Notes: generated from the letters alone by a model not told the origin. DNA of 64,000 nt from an uncultured Clostridia bacterium (GCA_934754475.1 CAKVHV010000002.1:124001-188000), one strand, 5' to 3'; counted from the first letter of the stretch, positions 44,101 to 49,130 are shown. Made by a program: numbers and translations.

Positions 44101-44578
44101 CAGTTAAATCTAGTTGTTCACCCTTAACCATAACACCTAGATTTTCTTCCTTGTAATCAAAGCTTGTAATCTTTAAATCAACTCTAAAGTTAATACTCAA
44201 AGACTTGTTTCCTTCTTCGGTCTTAACTACAAGAGTAAACTTACCAGTCTTGTCATAAGAAATTGGTGTTATAGAAATTCTTGATTTGTTAAGTCCCAAG
44301 TAGTTAATAGAATAGTTTACAAGTTCACTACCACCACTAACCAAGATATTTTTGGACATATCTTTAGGAGCGTTTTTGATTTCAACTTCCAAATCATATG
44401 TAGGATAAGTGTATTCCATTCTATCGCTAACATAGGTCTGTTCAACAAATAACTGAACTTCACTTTCGTTATTTAGATTTATAAGTTGCAAATCCTTGTA
44501 TGGGTCATTTGTACAACCGACAAAAAATCCAAATATCGAACATAATAATATTCCAAATAAAACAAGTCTCTTTTTCAT
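29159..44578 (-). CDS. Giant GLUG-repeat lipoprotein, 5139 residues
   Basis: A single frame of 5140 codons with a GGAG/GGAAG site just before the ATG. The N-terminus MKKRLVLFGILLCSIFGFFV-GC is a lipoprotein signal with the candidate modified Cys at 22 (lipobox FVGC). It is a clear paralog of the downstream giant: both share EGNKS, then a DLTDLDKYITFSPAETSQR-type block near residue 150-190 (DLSDTDKYIDFFPSNTTQR in the other), and both repeat the order Ig-like region, first GLUG array (starting about 1177 with PFEIRTVDDF), second beta-rich region (about 1757-2694), then GLUG repeats to the end. Markers such as SLDGNGYTI open the second array. There is no sortase signal. It would sit on the outer face of the membrane as a lipoprotein. 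A binding or structural role is inference; no enzyme motif was seen. Confidence 0.9.
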   Translation of the reverse strand: MKKRLVLFGILLCSIFGFFVGCTNDPYKDLQLINLNNESEVQLFVEQTYVSDRMEYTYPTYDLEVEIKNAPKDMSKNILVSGGSELVNYSINYLGLNKSRISITPISYDKTGKFTLVVKTEEGNKSLSINFRVDLKITSFDYKEENLGVMVKGEQLDLTDLDKYITFSPAETSQRDIEFEVVYPISGAIDGRNNVSYKEEDSYGKFAEIKNGILYTYSKDSDGKAINYPKLKTSATIEGETGQDVYVQCIPLKASYKGQKPEGSTLEDKYIDIVVIENCENVSLRMECQKDGDESYVGQRGSFELSKNENGEYDVTLICPHPEAGIWYDDYYTNRTLSFDFVTGGDDSTYYNPNDYMVLLNSDKSGSNIVQNEFVTLSSFGNIDNTFSVSATGAGVYKHKFKIDNKNYPGIINTEVVVNFHVINLPYQIKINNSVDIKQNDKSELNVFTVFKNYGGARGTKFEVKLNNSSDYKYFVYAKDDELIDNLTMYKVDGSTQIFGKCDFDDSTGKFTIKSSSKSNFDYSTFRNGESFYLRHSYEILPEEQKQLCIGIMYNVASDSYSDEVKERYFVNNFIEFPINLDFEVGVENITFTENKYLLDVTNPNYNNDIEDDGGVLLFELSQGQSLDSVLDMNDLTYDKDLIKVYAYFNDSENKTYIYMKANNTYKTGTTTLFVRTKNGIQNSVNITTFIPTIYAENEMITDETEKMPLSVNFDSDDVLYYFTGKSIRFDADRGINVVDDPHAKYNLYKNGTQIGWDYLSLNKLFMINGTSLDLKFYDYLVVENDGEMNVTPIDITNNIDVKFNFDGFASFSGGRLSVFRVTEDKTNPLIMTISYTGGYVKDVDGKQTYVSYPVTLKVELYIYLPLQGVKVTSPKNVDIYIDDSLGVMDKAKNLSTHTIESDYVPNEIKLGADWNNDETYFDSKNPPVNLYYDIKDILNSPVIIDGKELVLYSKEGIPMVIHDINGDRGLVYGDLFEIITTSNKYNCMLKAVISEKFKNWIVSPTGGNYNNDEYYWFLKNRVFNSNISMSVNVYISQFMKLQNINSIRFNVKYTSKVSSLDLDIADDGVYFEKRESQETTSITIGYSIGNPLAINKDIMLLNSINSVFEARVNAGTTSVNGTITITPKNAGIEYLTVVPMDNIKSYDESTGTYEYYDQRLVQKFRVKVADGSIMMPFEIRTVDDFVMMQDDLRNGKYFNYVLARNINLSKVDTIVDINNTGFSLDGKYSYSRNGIEYENVYSLTHLNIKKTIENPSGDTNIGLFGSINNATIIRNLNIINANIDITIKSLNGHALNVGIISGKVGGLNLYNSFVEGQITIKNLDTTQNSSSVNIGGVIGLVESYSNVVGLPASYMAGYSNSPYNSNVRIDYTQANSNYTNHNFSVGGFVGNAQGIFDMKSLNIVSSIYGINYKSSVGSVAGTLLAGTLDSVVVYPNIVISDVLSDKDSELNISTMIGSGDCSVVNSKVYFTKDNIISWQNALKVKVVVQNPVNFGALIGKVLSETSIKYTYVRSFYNENTPNFQADIYISSTKSSKIGGLVGSVDGQKLVLENSYFNANILTNGTNETEISTNNKIGLLLADTNVASGSSISNSYAIANLKVICEDKNIYTLSKINDNFGLIVTSYPNDVSTILDTIDVYATNSKQSNEISNLTIQNVYGIINSNTYYFGNNSKITAIYDESKPFISATNGNGIVKRSFESVFDIFQTLGYNIINDSNSEDANDASLCWILNKDVNKVNNIGFPVLLSKETPKVAMYDLIPTKIYLDNINVISGLYNISTTDKTQLIMILNKVDKNSKAKDYFDIEVDSDSSAISIKFNGETILTKFFRINSDLEFSENSNEQIISIQGNKVYPVNEGLAVLTINSVLDKTVKLEITIKVVCGVTELQFKNVVTGEQFEDEEDSPNPIVYIDEASYFEILNKNIFDKNSSKETEYLSSREYGYKITVLESETLIGSLTIGGKTLGNVGDEIIVSSSSLVVKGVSIGTIKLQIIPIIFIDELAYDENNYFDKLGVSKQITIIVNARAKSIDLSKDSIKIAPKNTSNFKVFVQTSNVVIDTITNKVKFLSALNIKINSKAFVIDLTDREYSYIIENDTYVIQGFDFEVNFELIRFKFNSLVVSKTDGLDLGEYTYDVVFGVIVKFDSNYYRTHANDFDLNTIEYSFVFSPKSNESLTSVISIGVSPNELNSIFTNYYARGELLADESEKYANENESRFVLPGTSGLLKITLDEEFNDSSYIIVTLDNKYIDYVELGQMAGSVDNVTLDSTNDLTDYITKYTNISYKQYISTSEEYGIRLSKMTLNYNDENYFNKTYFVKLTLNRNYGDLENIVLNITSYKVGNGSVERAKSISVTYGITELPYIDVKVDGSQSAVLGRGIKKELEIKSRGISSEISVGSLPDNVFICDDQGININNTLSVDYLNQNRKYYLCAKLDAKITNAIIEFNAEEIILGVREHTKASIAIQTVIFEIEDVKLEGSIDGVVTIKHGQTFALNTEVSYKVPTVGTEKEIKEFVDNLTLNNVGDLNIVEYSIAGASVTKQSFKGSKVVSENEISKGTLRLYNPIYVDGDRVFKPITKDSTESLKVYDYIELDENTYGIKVSNRDDEYDEYTIKYYSLKGISITGDYEVNLRITIPYYYDTNGKLVIDTKSSNNSANADKMTYYEFEPIDFKLVVEDSSTYDHPNPIETQDDLFKACSTGTGDYILLNNLVLKDWVPQDVNFRSLDGNGYTIKVESYNLSSIRGGNSVNVGIFATTSEDTLLKNITVDVSNMLVTETQMLKDVETLRNASSTSYDYDGNINIAFTNTVNFGVLVGTNNGAITNAKIVSTFKNTEINNSTPLYLHIITTLGYIDSTFVNTNIGGIVGVNSSTGAINNSFVGLSLANMTGSSAKIQLIKNASDSVYNNVRDSLEDVEIYPFILAGGNKLGGIVSENSGIISNTYAKGLGLYNTYPAVKDSQTAGLVATNNGTITSSFVESAKIGTDLRAIKDEFIIESTGNVGGLVFNNNGLVENSYSNAYLETQSAFTGGFVFSNNENGQINNAYSTAVNKYSLAHGQFTGVDNDGRSILNAGTYNNCYYLVLNGEKANELEDATAIVLNLQEDSDKEKISDKNTWRGFSFASKNNAEAIWTFEKTGETPKIGASLIDTTSFRQLTEVEEKVENGNTITVYNYEYKTNALGSLNNPLIIDKAENFDKYIIDNSFKLSGDDRFVFGATVSSGNALSNLNVVRHVRVVNNLDFEQITTAQMYKGTYLYKTVFAGVLDGNGMTFKNLNINTDDVQLENFGLFAQVGISSKTSTLQTVVKNLNLSLRTYKSSDSSRAGVLAGTIVNSNIINVKIDGGNTGDTQVIIGARNMAGALAGLIYSDNNGENKVSLFDIDISNVAVESSYGSLGGEITNDSKDVSGGFYNKFSIKNVETNETVEKAFNSLYNNESKKTILTESVNGKSVIKSNVSYAGTVAGVIIANNYSKQVQKDKDVSQANEYNDYKTNPDDSTIDNVVASGIITIRTADNAGGLFGYVGENTLIKNSHFVLSDNQIIRAFNYAGGLVAENHGVIEQCSVAFSDNLQLVNDRNILSTNRNNASQLFDTMSSTDYTVAIGGLVGYSSNGVIIDSVNKVNAIKPYAYIAGGLVGYSENYNYIGYSFSTGAVYSKFITGGLVGLQVNKNTDLSNTDLSQNLTLKHAYALTDWNLSRDSLDIRQNITNRLYENQKVLYKMSDGSYYNFYVKMPETGNLDINVPVEMKVSKTDYENSHNEYYVGSAIGYAIINTADTGYNRAGTSKLISNLEDYNYGASSNVVTNTLGLYSSTGSLANGNKVDDYFKSTFSYVAGTDSNINMYSYKVAYKDSNLNKYTLNNYLIDEQYIEDSEGNTYVVSNDSVKVGATTYPVEDGKVTIGEIEYLVKTRTVGKAQSGYYDVFDYSKVFVQEYLEQILGTYSRMIDDGTTNKATASVFKYPYSDDTEFARFLTNKSGESFVHEGNGYIWAMDTYLPKFSKGLYVSVQSIQDATDLNNAFTTLSTGRIYNVKPASGGKIEVDITALNKYINYTQTIKDTFIGSKVGEINPKIVFKLNADQMSGNSTTVNSIFNILSGVTFSNIDFEFNFNNFNFSSPKDYANFGLIANTIQNSDFTDCSFTLNLSQSLTFEGSAFNYNSSTVGLMFGSIINTSFNNCKFELNANNNSVTLNNTLIENFGLVAGTIYSSNIQNSELTIKNINTITISNSANSLNVGGIAGVFNSSRLTPSKLSICDISIVNKSDFATLNISQMMAYASNSILSDINITTILTFKNSDSVQKIEELSISKVVGMSYANKINGTLSGEIAVSSTTDVSKISKLSVGGFVGFDQRNTTLGLDKAIVTTNISVSAFSNNLSVGGLVGKSAGSSNLIFRGEFGGKINTTNNCSGSRNGDNVTYAYTNVGGLVGQTTSSVKLSNVMNVGKTEVTTKDDTAQSIVSIGGIAGRTESRFEINNFASFAEMTTQNYSNAVVYVSGVVGYNGGVFAGVNGFTLVELPNSTGIVTSAITNNSVSDVTKDVFYASELMGNSYESDAKYNSYALADIYFDDTNSIEISKYSYIYSRLYSRLADCDMELVSAGKLKVLIPNGMTLTVNTLNADGTATKNLFEPNVVGNANDLAKNGYMMLLSDIQISGKTLSTTQILSGRTTKDGKVKITKTNNPSSSDTEFAFESNNGIISNVYFETSTHEGSLAVAQNVAFVNKNEGIIKGVYVYGLSSSKYSIAQSNSGSILQSGSYVVYYPTDNTSTSYGLVDTNSGLISDCYSMNSIYTKSNSSENSVYGLAKQNSGTIQYSYYDIPELMTYNNNYAGIVKENIKDSNATIYRCESNSNPSFARQRKTIWTEKNNHSQLIGVKDIKGAITIEISVVDGATSTSYKTVNALKEAINSHTDEKDVSDAIRFDYELKFFDMNPAEYNAIRFKEGYVFTNYINSLTTSYIPENTILLIDGNIFVNSELKAFSIPSSSMILGLRAIDGVRKIANIIYNNTTSLGHEIINTNNGIIAGVNFENFNLQNQSGMRVFAPIISNYGIIYKVSFKNIYAPKNRGIYVDGKSAKYVSAICVYNRLDAIISNCHTENISLYSGDKVNFICNFNYGTCKHNESDKGNGVVSGNPNSNGVDYGLDEI

Positions 44579-44659
44579 CTTCCATTCTCCAAACTGCTTT
44601 AAATTATTGTGAGCAAATTTTCAAAATATATATATATAAATATATATAAGTTCTAATAT

Positions 44660-44688
44660 AGTTTATTTATTTTGTAGAAAATTGTCAA
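44660..44688 (-). promoter_or_regulatory. Candidate promoter of giant lipoprotein 2
   Basis: On the minus strand TTGACA (44683-44688), 17 bases, then TAAACT (44660-44665). The -10 matches four of six. It lies in the 147-base gap between spoIIID and the giant gene, followed by a long alternating AT leader. Confidence 0.45.
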
Positions 44689-44725
44689 ATTATTTAACGT
44701 AGTTTGAAAAATATATAGTCAAAAA

Positions 44726-44968
44726 TTATTTCTTAAGTTTGAGATATTTAAGCTTAGTTGCCATTCCCCCACGCATGCTTCGTTCGTTTAGATTTCTATC
44801 TAAAACCCTATAAACTTGAACATACAAAAACTTATTTGTCACTTTTAATTTTTTAGACAAGTCATTATGCACAGTACTTTTGCTTATATCAAAATGCTTT
44901 GCACAAGTCCTAATAGTGCAATTATTATCAATAATGTACATGGCAAATTGCTCTTCACGTTTTTTCAT
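44726..44968 (-). CDS. spoIIID: Sporulation transcriptional regulator SpoIIID
   Basis: 80 residues from the ATG at 44968, which follows a GGGGGAA site; a longer frame to 45022 would lack homology. A helix-turn-helix spans about residues 16-42 (ISKSTVHNDLSKKL, close to the SKSTVHKDL of B. subtilis SpoIIID), and the C-terminus carries the family signature RGGMATKLKY. The B. subtilis protein has 93 residues. SpoIIID is a DNA-binding switch protein of the mother cell that activates and represses many sigma-E genes and helps turn on sigK. The neighbourhood (SpoIIQ-like peptidase and YwmB-like gene upstream) matches the conserved clostridial order, except that acpP lies between. A sigma-E-like promoter lies just upstream. 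No mreB follows; the giant gene does. Confidence 0.9.
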   Translation of the reverse strand: MKKREEQFAMYIIDNNCTIRTCAKHFDISKSTVHNDLSKKLKVTNKFLYVQVYRVLDRNLNERSMRGGMATKLKYLKLKK

Positions 44969-45000
44969 ACTTTTCCCCCAACACAATTTTGTATTGTTAA

Positions 45001-45029
45001 AAAATATGACAAAATTTGACATAATATGC
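45001..45029 (-). promoter_or_regulatory. Sigma-E-like promoter of spoIIID
   Basis: On the minus strand GCATATT (45023-45029) matches the sigma-E -35 consensus. After 14 bases comes CATATTTT (45001-45008), six of eight against CATACAHT. spoIIID is a sigma-E gene in B. subtilis. The -35 abuts the terminator of acpP, so spoIIID is probably transcribed separately. Confidence 0.55.
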
Positions 45030-45030
45030 C

Positions 45031-45069
45031 AAAAAACAAAAAAATACCCCTTAAAAGTTTAAGAGATAT
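45031..45069 (-). terminator. Terminator of acpP
   Basis: An 11-bp stem with two G-U pairs (45044-45054 with 45059-45069), loop of four, followed on the minus strand by a T run interrupted once (plus A-rich 45031-45043). It lies 25 bases after the acpP stop. Confidence 0.75.
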
Positions 45070-45094
45070 TTTTTAAAAAGCCTAAAAAAGTTAA

Positions 45095-45328
45095 TTACTT
45101 TTTTGTTTTGGAATCAATTAATTTAACGATGTCACCAACAGTCTTAAGATTAACACTTTCGTCGTCGGTTACTGTTACATTAAATTCGTCTTCCAAAGTC
45201 ATAAGCATTTCTACAACATCAAGAGAATCTGCTCCCAAATCGTCTATTACTTTGCTACTTTCAGTAATCTTGCTAGCATCAATATTTAATTGGTCGGCAA
45301 GTAATTTTTTTACTTTATCAAAAGTCAT
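45095..45328 (-). CDS. acpP: Acyl carrier protein
   Basis: 77 residues starting at an ATG preceded by AAGGAG; the upstream extension of the frame is not needed. The motif DDLGADSLDVVEM contains Ser35, the site for the 4'-phosphopantetheine arm, and the protein is short and acidic as usual. It carries growing acyl chains in type II fatty acid synthesis in the cytoplasm. It lies alone between a SpoIIQ-like gene and spoIIID, away from any fab gene in the window, with its own promoter and terminator. Identification is firm; whether it is the main ACP or a specialised one cannot be told. Confidence 0.95.
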   Translation of the reverse strand: MTFDKVKKLLADQLNIDASKITESSKVIDDLGADSLDVVEMLMTLEDEFNVTVTDDESVNLKTVGDIVKLIDSKTKK

Positions 45329-45365
45329 AGTCTTCTCCTTAAATTTATAAAAATTATACAATTTA

Positions 45366-45394
45366 ATTGTAACAACTTTAGTCAAAAGTGTAAA
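45366..45394 (-). promoter_or_regulatory. Promoter of acpP
   Basis: On the minus strand TTTACA (45389-45394), 17 bases, then TACAAT (45366-45371), each one base from consensus. The leader would be about 30 bases. Confidence 0.5.
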
Positions 45395-45417
45395 GCAAAA
45401 TTTAGGGAAATTAAAAA

Positions 45418-45999
45418 TTATTTGTTAGTAGAAATATTTAGATATGCAGCGGGGTCAATCTTTTTGTCATTGTCAAACATCGAAAAATGCAAGTGCGCAC
45501 CAGCATCACATTCTGCATTTGCAGATTCAGATACTGCACCAATAATATCACCCCTACTAACACTATCGCCAACTTTAACTTTTACATCAGTTGAAAGAGA
45601 ACCATACTTACTAGTAAGTCCACCATCATGTTCGATTACAATACAAGTTCCGTCTAGCACATTTGAATAAACATCTTTGACAACTCCATCCAAGATAGAA
45701 TAAACCGAACTACCAGATTCTACAGCCAAGTCAATGCCATTGTGTGTTTCCCATTGTTTAAGTGTAGCATTGTAACAAAGTTCATCAGCATAATAACCTT
45801 TGTATAGAGTGGCATTAAGTACTGGCATATAAGGTGAAACCTTTGTACTTGTAGGTTCAGTCACATTTTGTTTTCCATTATTAGAACCAATCAAGACCAT
45901 TGTAAGTATTGCACCTAGTACTAAAACACCAAGTAGTAAGTAATATCCATAACGTTTAAAAACATTTGTCATCTTTTGTTTTAAAGTTGAATTTTCCAT
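45418..45999 (-). CDS. spoIIQ: SpoIIQ-like membrane-anchored M23 (LytM) peptidase
   Basis: 193 residues from the ATG at 45999, chosen for the GGAGG nine bases before it; the frame is open further upstream without support. A single membrane segment at about 19-38 is followed by a low-complexity linker and an M23 domain (about 70-190). Zinc ligands appear intact: His86 and Asp90 in HNGID, and His169/His171 in HLH. M23 enzymes cut peptidoglycan cross-bridges. SpoIIQ sits in the forespore membrane, binds SpoIIIAH and helps engulfment; B. subtilis SpoIIQ lacks a catalytic His while clostridial ones keep it. The SpoIIQ name rests on the single anchor, size and neighbours (YwmB-like gene, spoIIID). 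It could be another LytM factor. spoIID is not seen here. Confidence 0.75.
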   Translation of the reverse strand: MENSTLKQKMTNVFKRYGYYLLLGVLVLGAILTMVLIGSNNGKQNVTEPTSTKVSPYMPVLNATLYKGYYADELCYNATLKQWETHNGIDLAVESGSSVYSILDGVVKDVYSNVLDGTCIVIEHDGGLTSKYGSLSTDVKVKVGDSVSRGDIIGAVSESANAECDAGAHLHFSMFDNDKKIDPAAYLNISTNK

Positions 46000-46079
46000 A
46001 TCAAAAAACCTCCATTTGATTTTTAAGTATTGACCCCAAACCAAAGTCTTATACATGCAAATTAATTTATTTTTCAAAA

Positions 46080-46436
46080 TCAGAACGAACCATTAATTAA
46101 TGGGTAACCCATAATAATCTTATCGTCACTAATAGATAATTGTACATTAACTTTTCTTCCGTTAATTACTATATAGTCCTTTAGTTTATTTGAATAGCCT
46201 TCAATAATAAGTCTATCTGAAATTTCATTTTCGTTTACAATTTCTAAGTTCAAAAAATTGGATAATTTATTTAGGCTATTTGCATCAAGTTCCAGCACTT
46301 GAAAGTTTTCATTATATACAAAATTATTAACATCAAAACCTTGTACTTTTAGCATTAAATTTAGGTTAGTAAAATTAAAAAAATACAAAAGCAAAACCAT
46401 TATAAAAATTATACTTAACGGCACTATTCTTTTCAT
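46080..46436 (-). CDS. YwmB-like membrane-anchored protein
   Basis: 118 residues from an ATG at 46436 behind a GGGAG site; a TTG at 46454 in the same frame is a weaker start. One hydrophobic N-terminal segment (about 4-24) precedes an extracytoplasmic domain ending INGRKVNVQLSISDDKIIMG-YPLINGSF, which resembles the end of YwmB proteins. YwmB is about twice as long and of unknown function, usually next to murA, spoIID and spoIIQ; here murA and spoIID are absent. It lies 80 bases before the SpoIIQ-like gene on the same strand and is likely cotranscribed. The family call is tentative. Confidence 0.45.
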   Translation of the reverse strand: MKRIVPLSIIFIMVLLLYFFNFTNLNLMLKVQGFDVNNFVYNENFQVLELDANSLNKLSNFLNLEIVNENEISDRLIIEGYSNKLKDYIVINGRKVNVQLSISDDKIIMGYPLINGSF

Positions 46437-46565
46437 AATTAACCAAACTCCCAAGTCATATTTTATTTAAATTTACACATGCTAAAAATAATTGATTTAG
46501 ATTAATTATTGACGATTAATTTAAATTAAATACAAAAATAAATATATTTGACATTGTTGATAGTT

Positions 46566-46613
46566 TTGACAATTATATTTGAGTTATTGACAATAACTTA
46601 TATATTAATGACA
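46566..46613 (+). repeat. Three 21-base-spaced TTGACA-like repeats before the deacetylase-like gene
   Basis: TTGACA at 46566 and 46587 and ATGACA at 46608 recur every 21 bases, about two helical turns. Another TTGACA starts at 46548 and a TTGACG at 46509. One or more may be -35 boxes (46566 has GACAAT 17 bases on), but the regular spacing also suits a regulator binding array. The region separates the divergent YwmB-like and deacetylase-like genes. Confidence 0.4.
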
Positions 46614-46629
46614 TAAATTTGGTGAGATA

Positions 46630-47793
46630 ATGCAAAATCACAAAATAATAAAATTTAAATTAAATAAAAAGCTTTTGACAATATTTGTCATATTTTTTGC
46701 TGTATTTACATTAATTATGTTTGGCGGTTCAATAGTACAAACAACATTAAATTCGAATAATTTTAAGACCCATAATTTCAAAAAAGATACATGTTTTAAT
46801 ATTGCAAATAACCCTAACTTCCAATCACAAAAATTATATAATTATGATGGGGAAATTTTCACTTTGTCATTCAACACTTTAATGGCATTCCCAGAAAAAG
46901 CACTGAGCGACAATAATAATCTTAGCGCTAGTTTTGATGAAAACAAAATTACCACATCTGAGTTTAAAAATATATTATATGAGCTCTACAAAAACAACTA
47001 TGTTCTAATTAGCATCAATCAACTTATTGATTCAAAAACACTAGAGCAAATTCCACTCAAATTACCAAAAAACAAGAAACCAATTTTGCTTGTATTTGAT
47101 AATGTTTCATACAAGAGTAATTATCAAAACCTTGGAGAAATAGACAAAATCATTATTGATAGAAATAACAATCTTGCAACTTACACCACAAAAAAAAGTA
47201 TCCAAGATAGAGTCGCCTACGACAATGAATTTATTTTAATACTCGAAAACTTTATCAAACAATTCCCCGACTTTAGTTTTAATGGAGCAAAAGGAGTAAT
47301 ATTTTTAACTGGCGAACATGGGATACTTGGATACAACACAAATCACAAAAATGCTAGTAGCAAATACGAATCAAAAAGAGTCAGCGAAGTAATCAAGAAA
47401 CTAAAGAGTTTAGGTTGGCAATTTGGATGCAACAACTATTCGTACAAATTGGATAGCAACCTAAACGATATGGAATTTGCCAAAGATTTGTCACTTTGGA
47501 ATAGCGAAGTAAGCCCACTTATTGGAACGACAAACTTGTATGCTTATCCTTATGGCGAAAACGATGAAAATTCAAACAAACAAGAGTTGCTTATAACAAG
47601 CGGATTTAAAATATTTTTTGAATGTGGAAACCCAAGCTCAAACCAAAAAATATCTGACACTTATCACTTTTATTACTACAAAATAAATGGAAAAACATTA
47701 AGAGAAAATTACCAAGTTTTAGATAATTTATTTAGTTGTGAAAAAGTTTACGATTATGATTATCGCACCGTTCCATTCAAAAGCATTAATTAA
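46630..47793 (+). CDS. Polysaccharide deacetylase-like (CE4-type) membrane protein, probably degenerate
   Basis: 387 residues; a GGTGAG site precedes the ATG. One membrane segment at about 12-36 suggests an extracytoplasmic enzyme fold. The layout follows membrane-anchored CE4 proteins: a block LSFNTLMAFPEKAL (79-92) where relatives have a metal-type FHSL motif, LVFDNVSY (154-161) in place of LTFDDG, GAKGVIFLTGEHGILGY (219-235), and LYAYPYGEND (303-312), the usual late strand motif. CE4 enzymes remove acetyl groups from peptidoglycan or other glycans using a metal held by Asp and two His. Here the second Asp of the DD pair is Asn and the HxxxH pair is not evident, so activity is doubtful. It converges with the next gene on a shared terminator. 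Confidence 0.6.
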   Translation: MQNHKIIKFKLNKKLLTIFVIFFAVFTLIMFGGSIVQTTLNSNNFKTHNFKKDTCFNIANNPNFQSQKLYNYDGEIFTLSFNTLMAFPEKALSDNNNLSASFDENKITTSEFKNILYELYKNNYVLISINQLIDSKTLEQIPLKLPKNKKPILLVFDNVSYKSNYQNLGEIDKIIIDRNNNLATYTTKKSIQDRVAYDNEFILILENFIKQFPDFSFNGAKGVIFLTGEHGILGYNTNHKNASSKYESKRVSEVIKKLKSLGWQFGCNNYSYKLDSNLNDMEFAKDLSLWNSEVSPLIGTTNLYAYPYGENDENSNKQELLITSGFKIFFECGNPSSNQKISDTYHFYYYKINGKTLRENYQVLDNLFSCEKVYDYDYRTVPFKSIN

Positions 47794-47801
47794 AAATAAA
47801 A

Positions 47802-47843
47802 AAAGATATTGACAATAAACTTTTACTTTTTGTCAATATCTTT
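47802..47843. terminator. Bidirectional terminator between convergent genes
   Basis: Perfect 13-bp stem (47802-47814 AAAGATATTGACA with 47831-47843) around a 16-base loop, with A-rich and T-rich flanks on both sides. It separates the deacetylase-like gene (plus) from the membrane protein gene ending at 47917 (minus). Confidence 0.75.
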
Positions 47844-47916
47844 AATTTTTGTGTCAATTGGTAAGCCAAACGATACAATTTATAAACACACTTTTAATAA
47901 TAGTTGCAAATTAGAT

Positions 47917-49056
47917 TTAATTTGTTTTTGTTAATTTTTTGGATTTCTTATTCAAAATACATTTAACAACAACTTGAATTAAGTATACAATTACATAAGC
48001 AAACAAATCGAAAAATCTGTAAATTATCAGCCCCCAGAAAACATATCCCGAAAAGAAAATATTTTCAAACAAAGCAACAAACAATAATTCAAATATTAGT
48101 GTACCACTTTGCAAAGGCCAAAGCCTAAATATTAATTGCATTATAGAGAATTTAAATAGTATCTCAAATATAATAGTTCCGTCTGCCAAATTGAGAGTTA
48201 CTACCAAAAAGTAAATCATTACGCCTTTCAAAAATTCACTAAGCAGACCAGAGCAAATCTCTACAAATGTTATCCAACCATTTTGTTTTATCCCACTAGC
48301 CGAAACAATCAGTTTATCCAAAATTTTGTTATATGTTGTTTCGTAATTTTTTGCTAGTACTATTTTATATAAAAATTTGACATATTTGGAAACAACATCA
48401 ATTCCAAATTTTTTGTTTGCTCTGAAAATAAACACAAACATAGTCTTTGAAAAAATAATAATAAAAGATACAATTCCAATTACAACAAGCCATACATTTA
48501 TACTATCAAAGTAAAATATTAAACCTATAAAAATTGCCACTAGCCAAAATATCAATTGAGACAAATTTTTAAATACGTTTGCTCCATATTTAACATCAAT
48601 TGAAAGGCCCGGGCTTACTGACTTGTTTTGTAAGCTTTTGACAACAATTGCATTTTCACCTAGTCCATAAATTGTGACTTTCCCAAAAAATTCTCCCGCA
48701 ATAGTCGCACCTAGAACATATCCAAATCGCCTATTTTTAACTTTGCTATATATCCTTAAGTATAGTGGCAGAACCTTCAATATCAACATTCCAACAAACA
48801 TTATCGAAAGCAAAATTAGTAAGTTGTAATCAAATCCACCAAGCACACTATTTATGTCTTCTATTTTCTGTTTTGAATTTAGATAAAAAATATAAACAAA
48901 GAGAGTTAGTATATTAAGACAAATTATGCTCGCATAGAATAACTTACTTGTTGAGTTATTAATTTTTTCATAACTTCTATTTAGCCTTGAAATCTCTCTA
49001 TCTTGACTAGTTTCTTTCTTTTCTAAGTCAACATTATTTTTAATCTCTTCAGTCAA
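47917..49056 (-). CDS. UPF0104/YbhN-type integral membrane protein (LPG-synthase TM domain)
   Basis: 379 residues beginning at TTG (49056), supported by GGAGA eight bases upstream and by the lack of any early ATG. A charged N-terminal tail of about 40 residues is followed by seven or so membrane segments. GEFFGKVTIYGLGENAIVVK takes the place of the family's GxFxxxxTPxxxGG block, and LQSGTLIFELLFVALFENIF near the C-terminus resembles the PxPGGxGxxE region. The family (flippase-like domain, related to the membrane part of MprF) moves or helps make lipids, but most members are uncharacterised. The conserved Pro and Gly residues are partly lost, so this is a divergent member. It faces yabP across a gap with three palindromes. 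Confidence 0.65.
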   Translation of the reverse strand: MTEEIKNNVDLEKKETSQDREISRLNRSYEKINNSTSKLFYASIICLNILTLFVYIFYLNSKQKIEDINSVLGGFDYNLLILLSIMFVGMLILKVLPLYLRIYSKVKNRRFGYVLGATIAGEFFGKVTIYGLGENAIVVKSLQNKSVSPGLSIDVKYGANVFKNLSQLIFWLVAIFIGLIFYFDSINVWLVVIGIVSFIIIFSKTMFVFIFRANKKFGIDVVSKYVKFLYKIVLAKNYETTYNKILDKLIVSASGIKQNGWITFVEICSGLLSEFLKGVMIYFLVVTLNLADGTIIFEILFKFSIMQLIFRLWPLQSGTLIFELLFVALFENIFFSGYVFWGLIIYRFFDLFAYVIVYLIQVVVKCILNKKSKKLTKTN

Positions 49057-49130
49057 TTTTTAGTCTCCAATTTATGTTTTATTTACTTAAGATTTTAGAC
49101 GTTTATTTTTAAACAATAAAATATCTAAAT

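Noticed and set aside
3041..44578. Wall anchoring by sortase
   Set aside because: Neither giant lipoprotein has an LPXTG-type signal, hydrophobic segment or basic tail at the C-terminus; internal LPT sequences are not in the right place.
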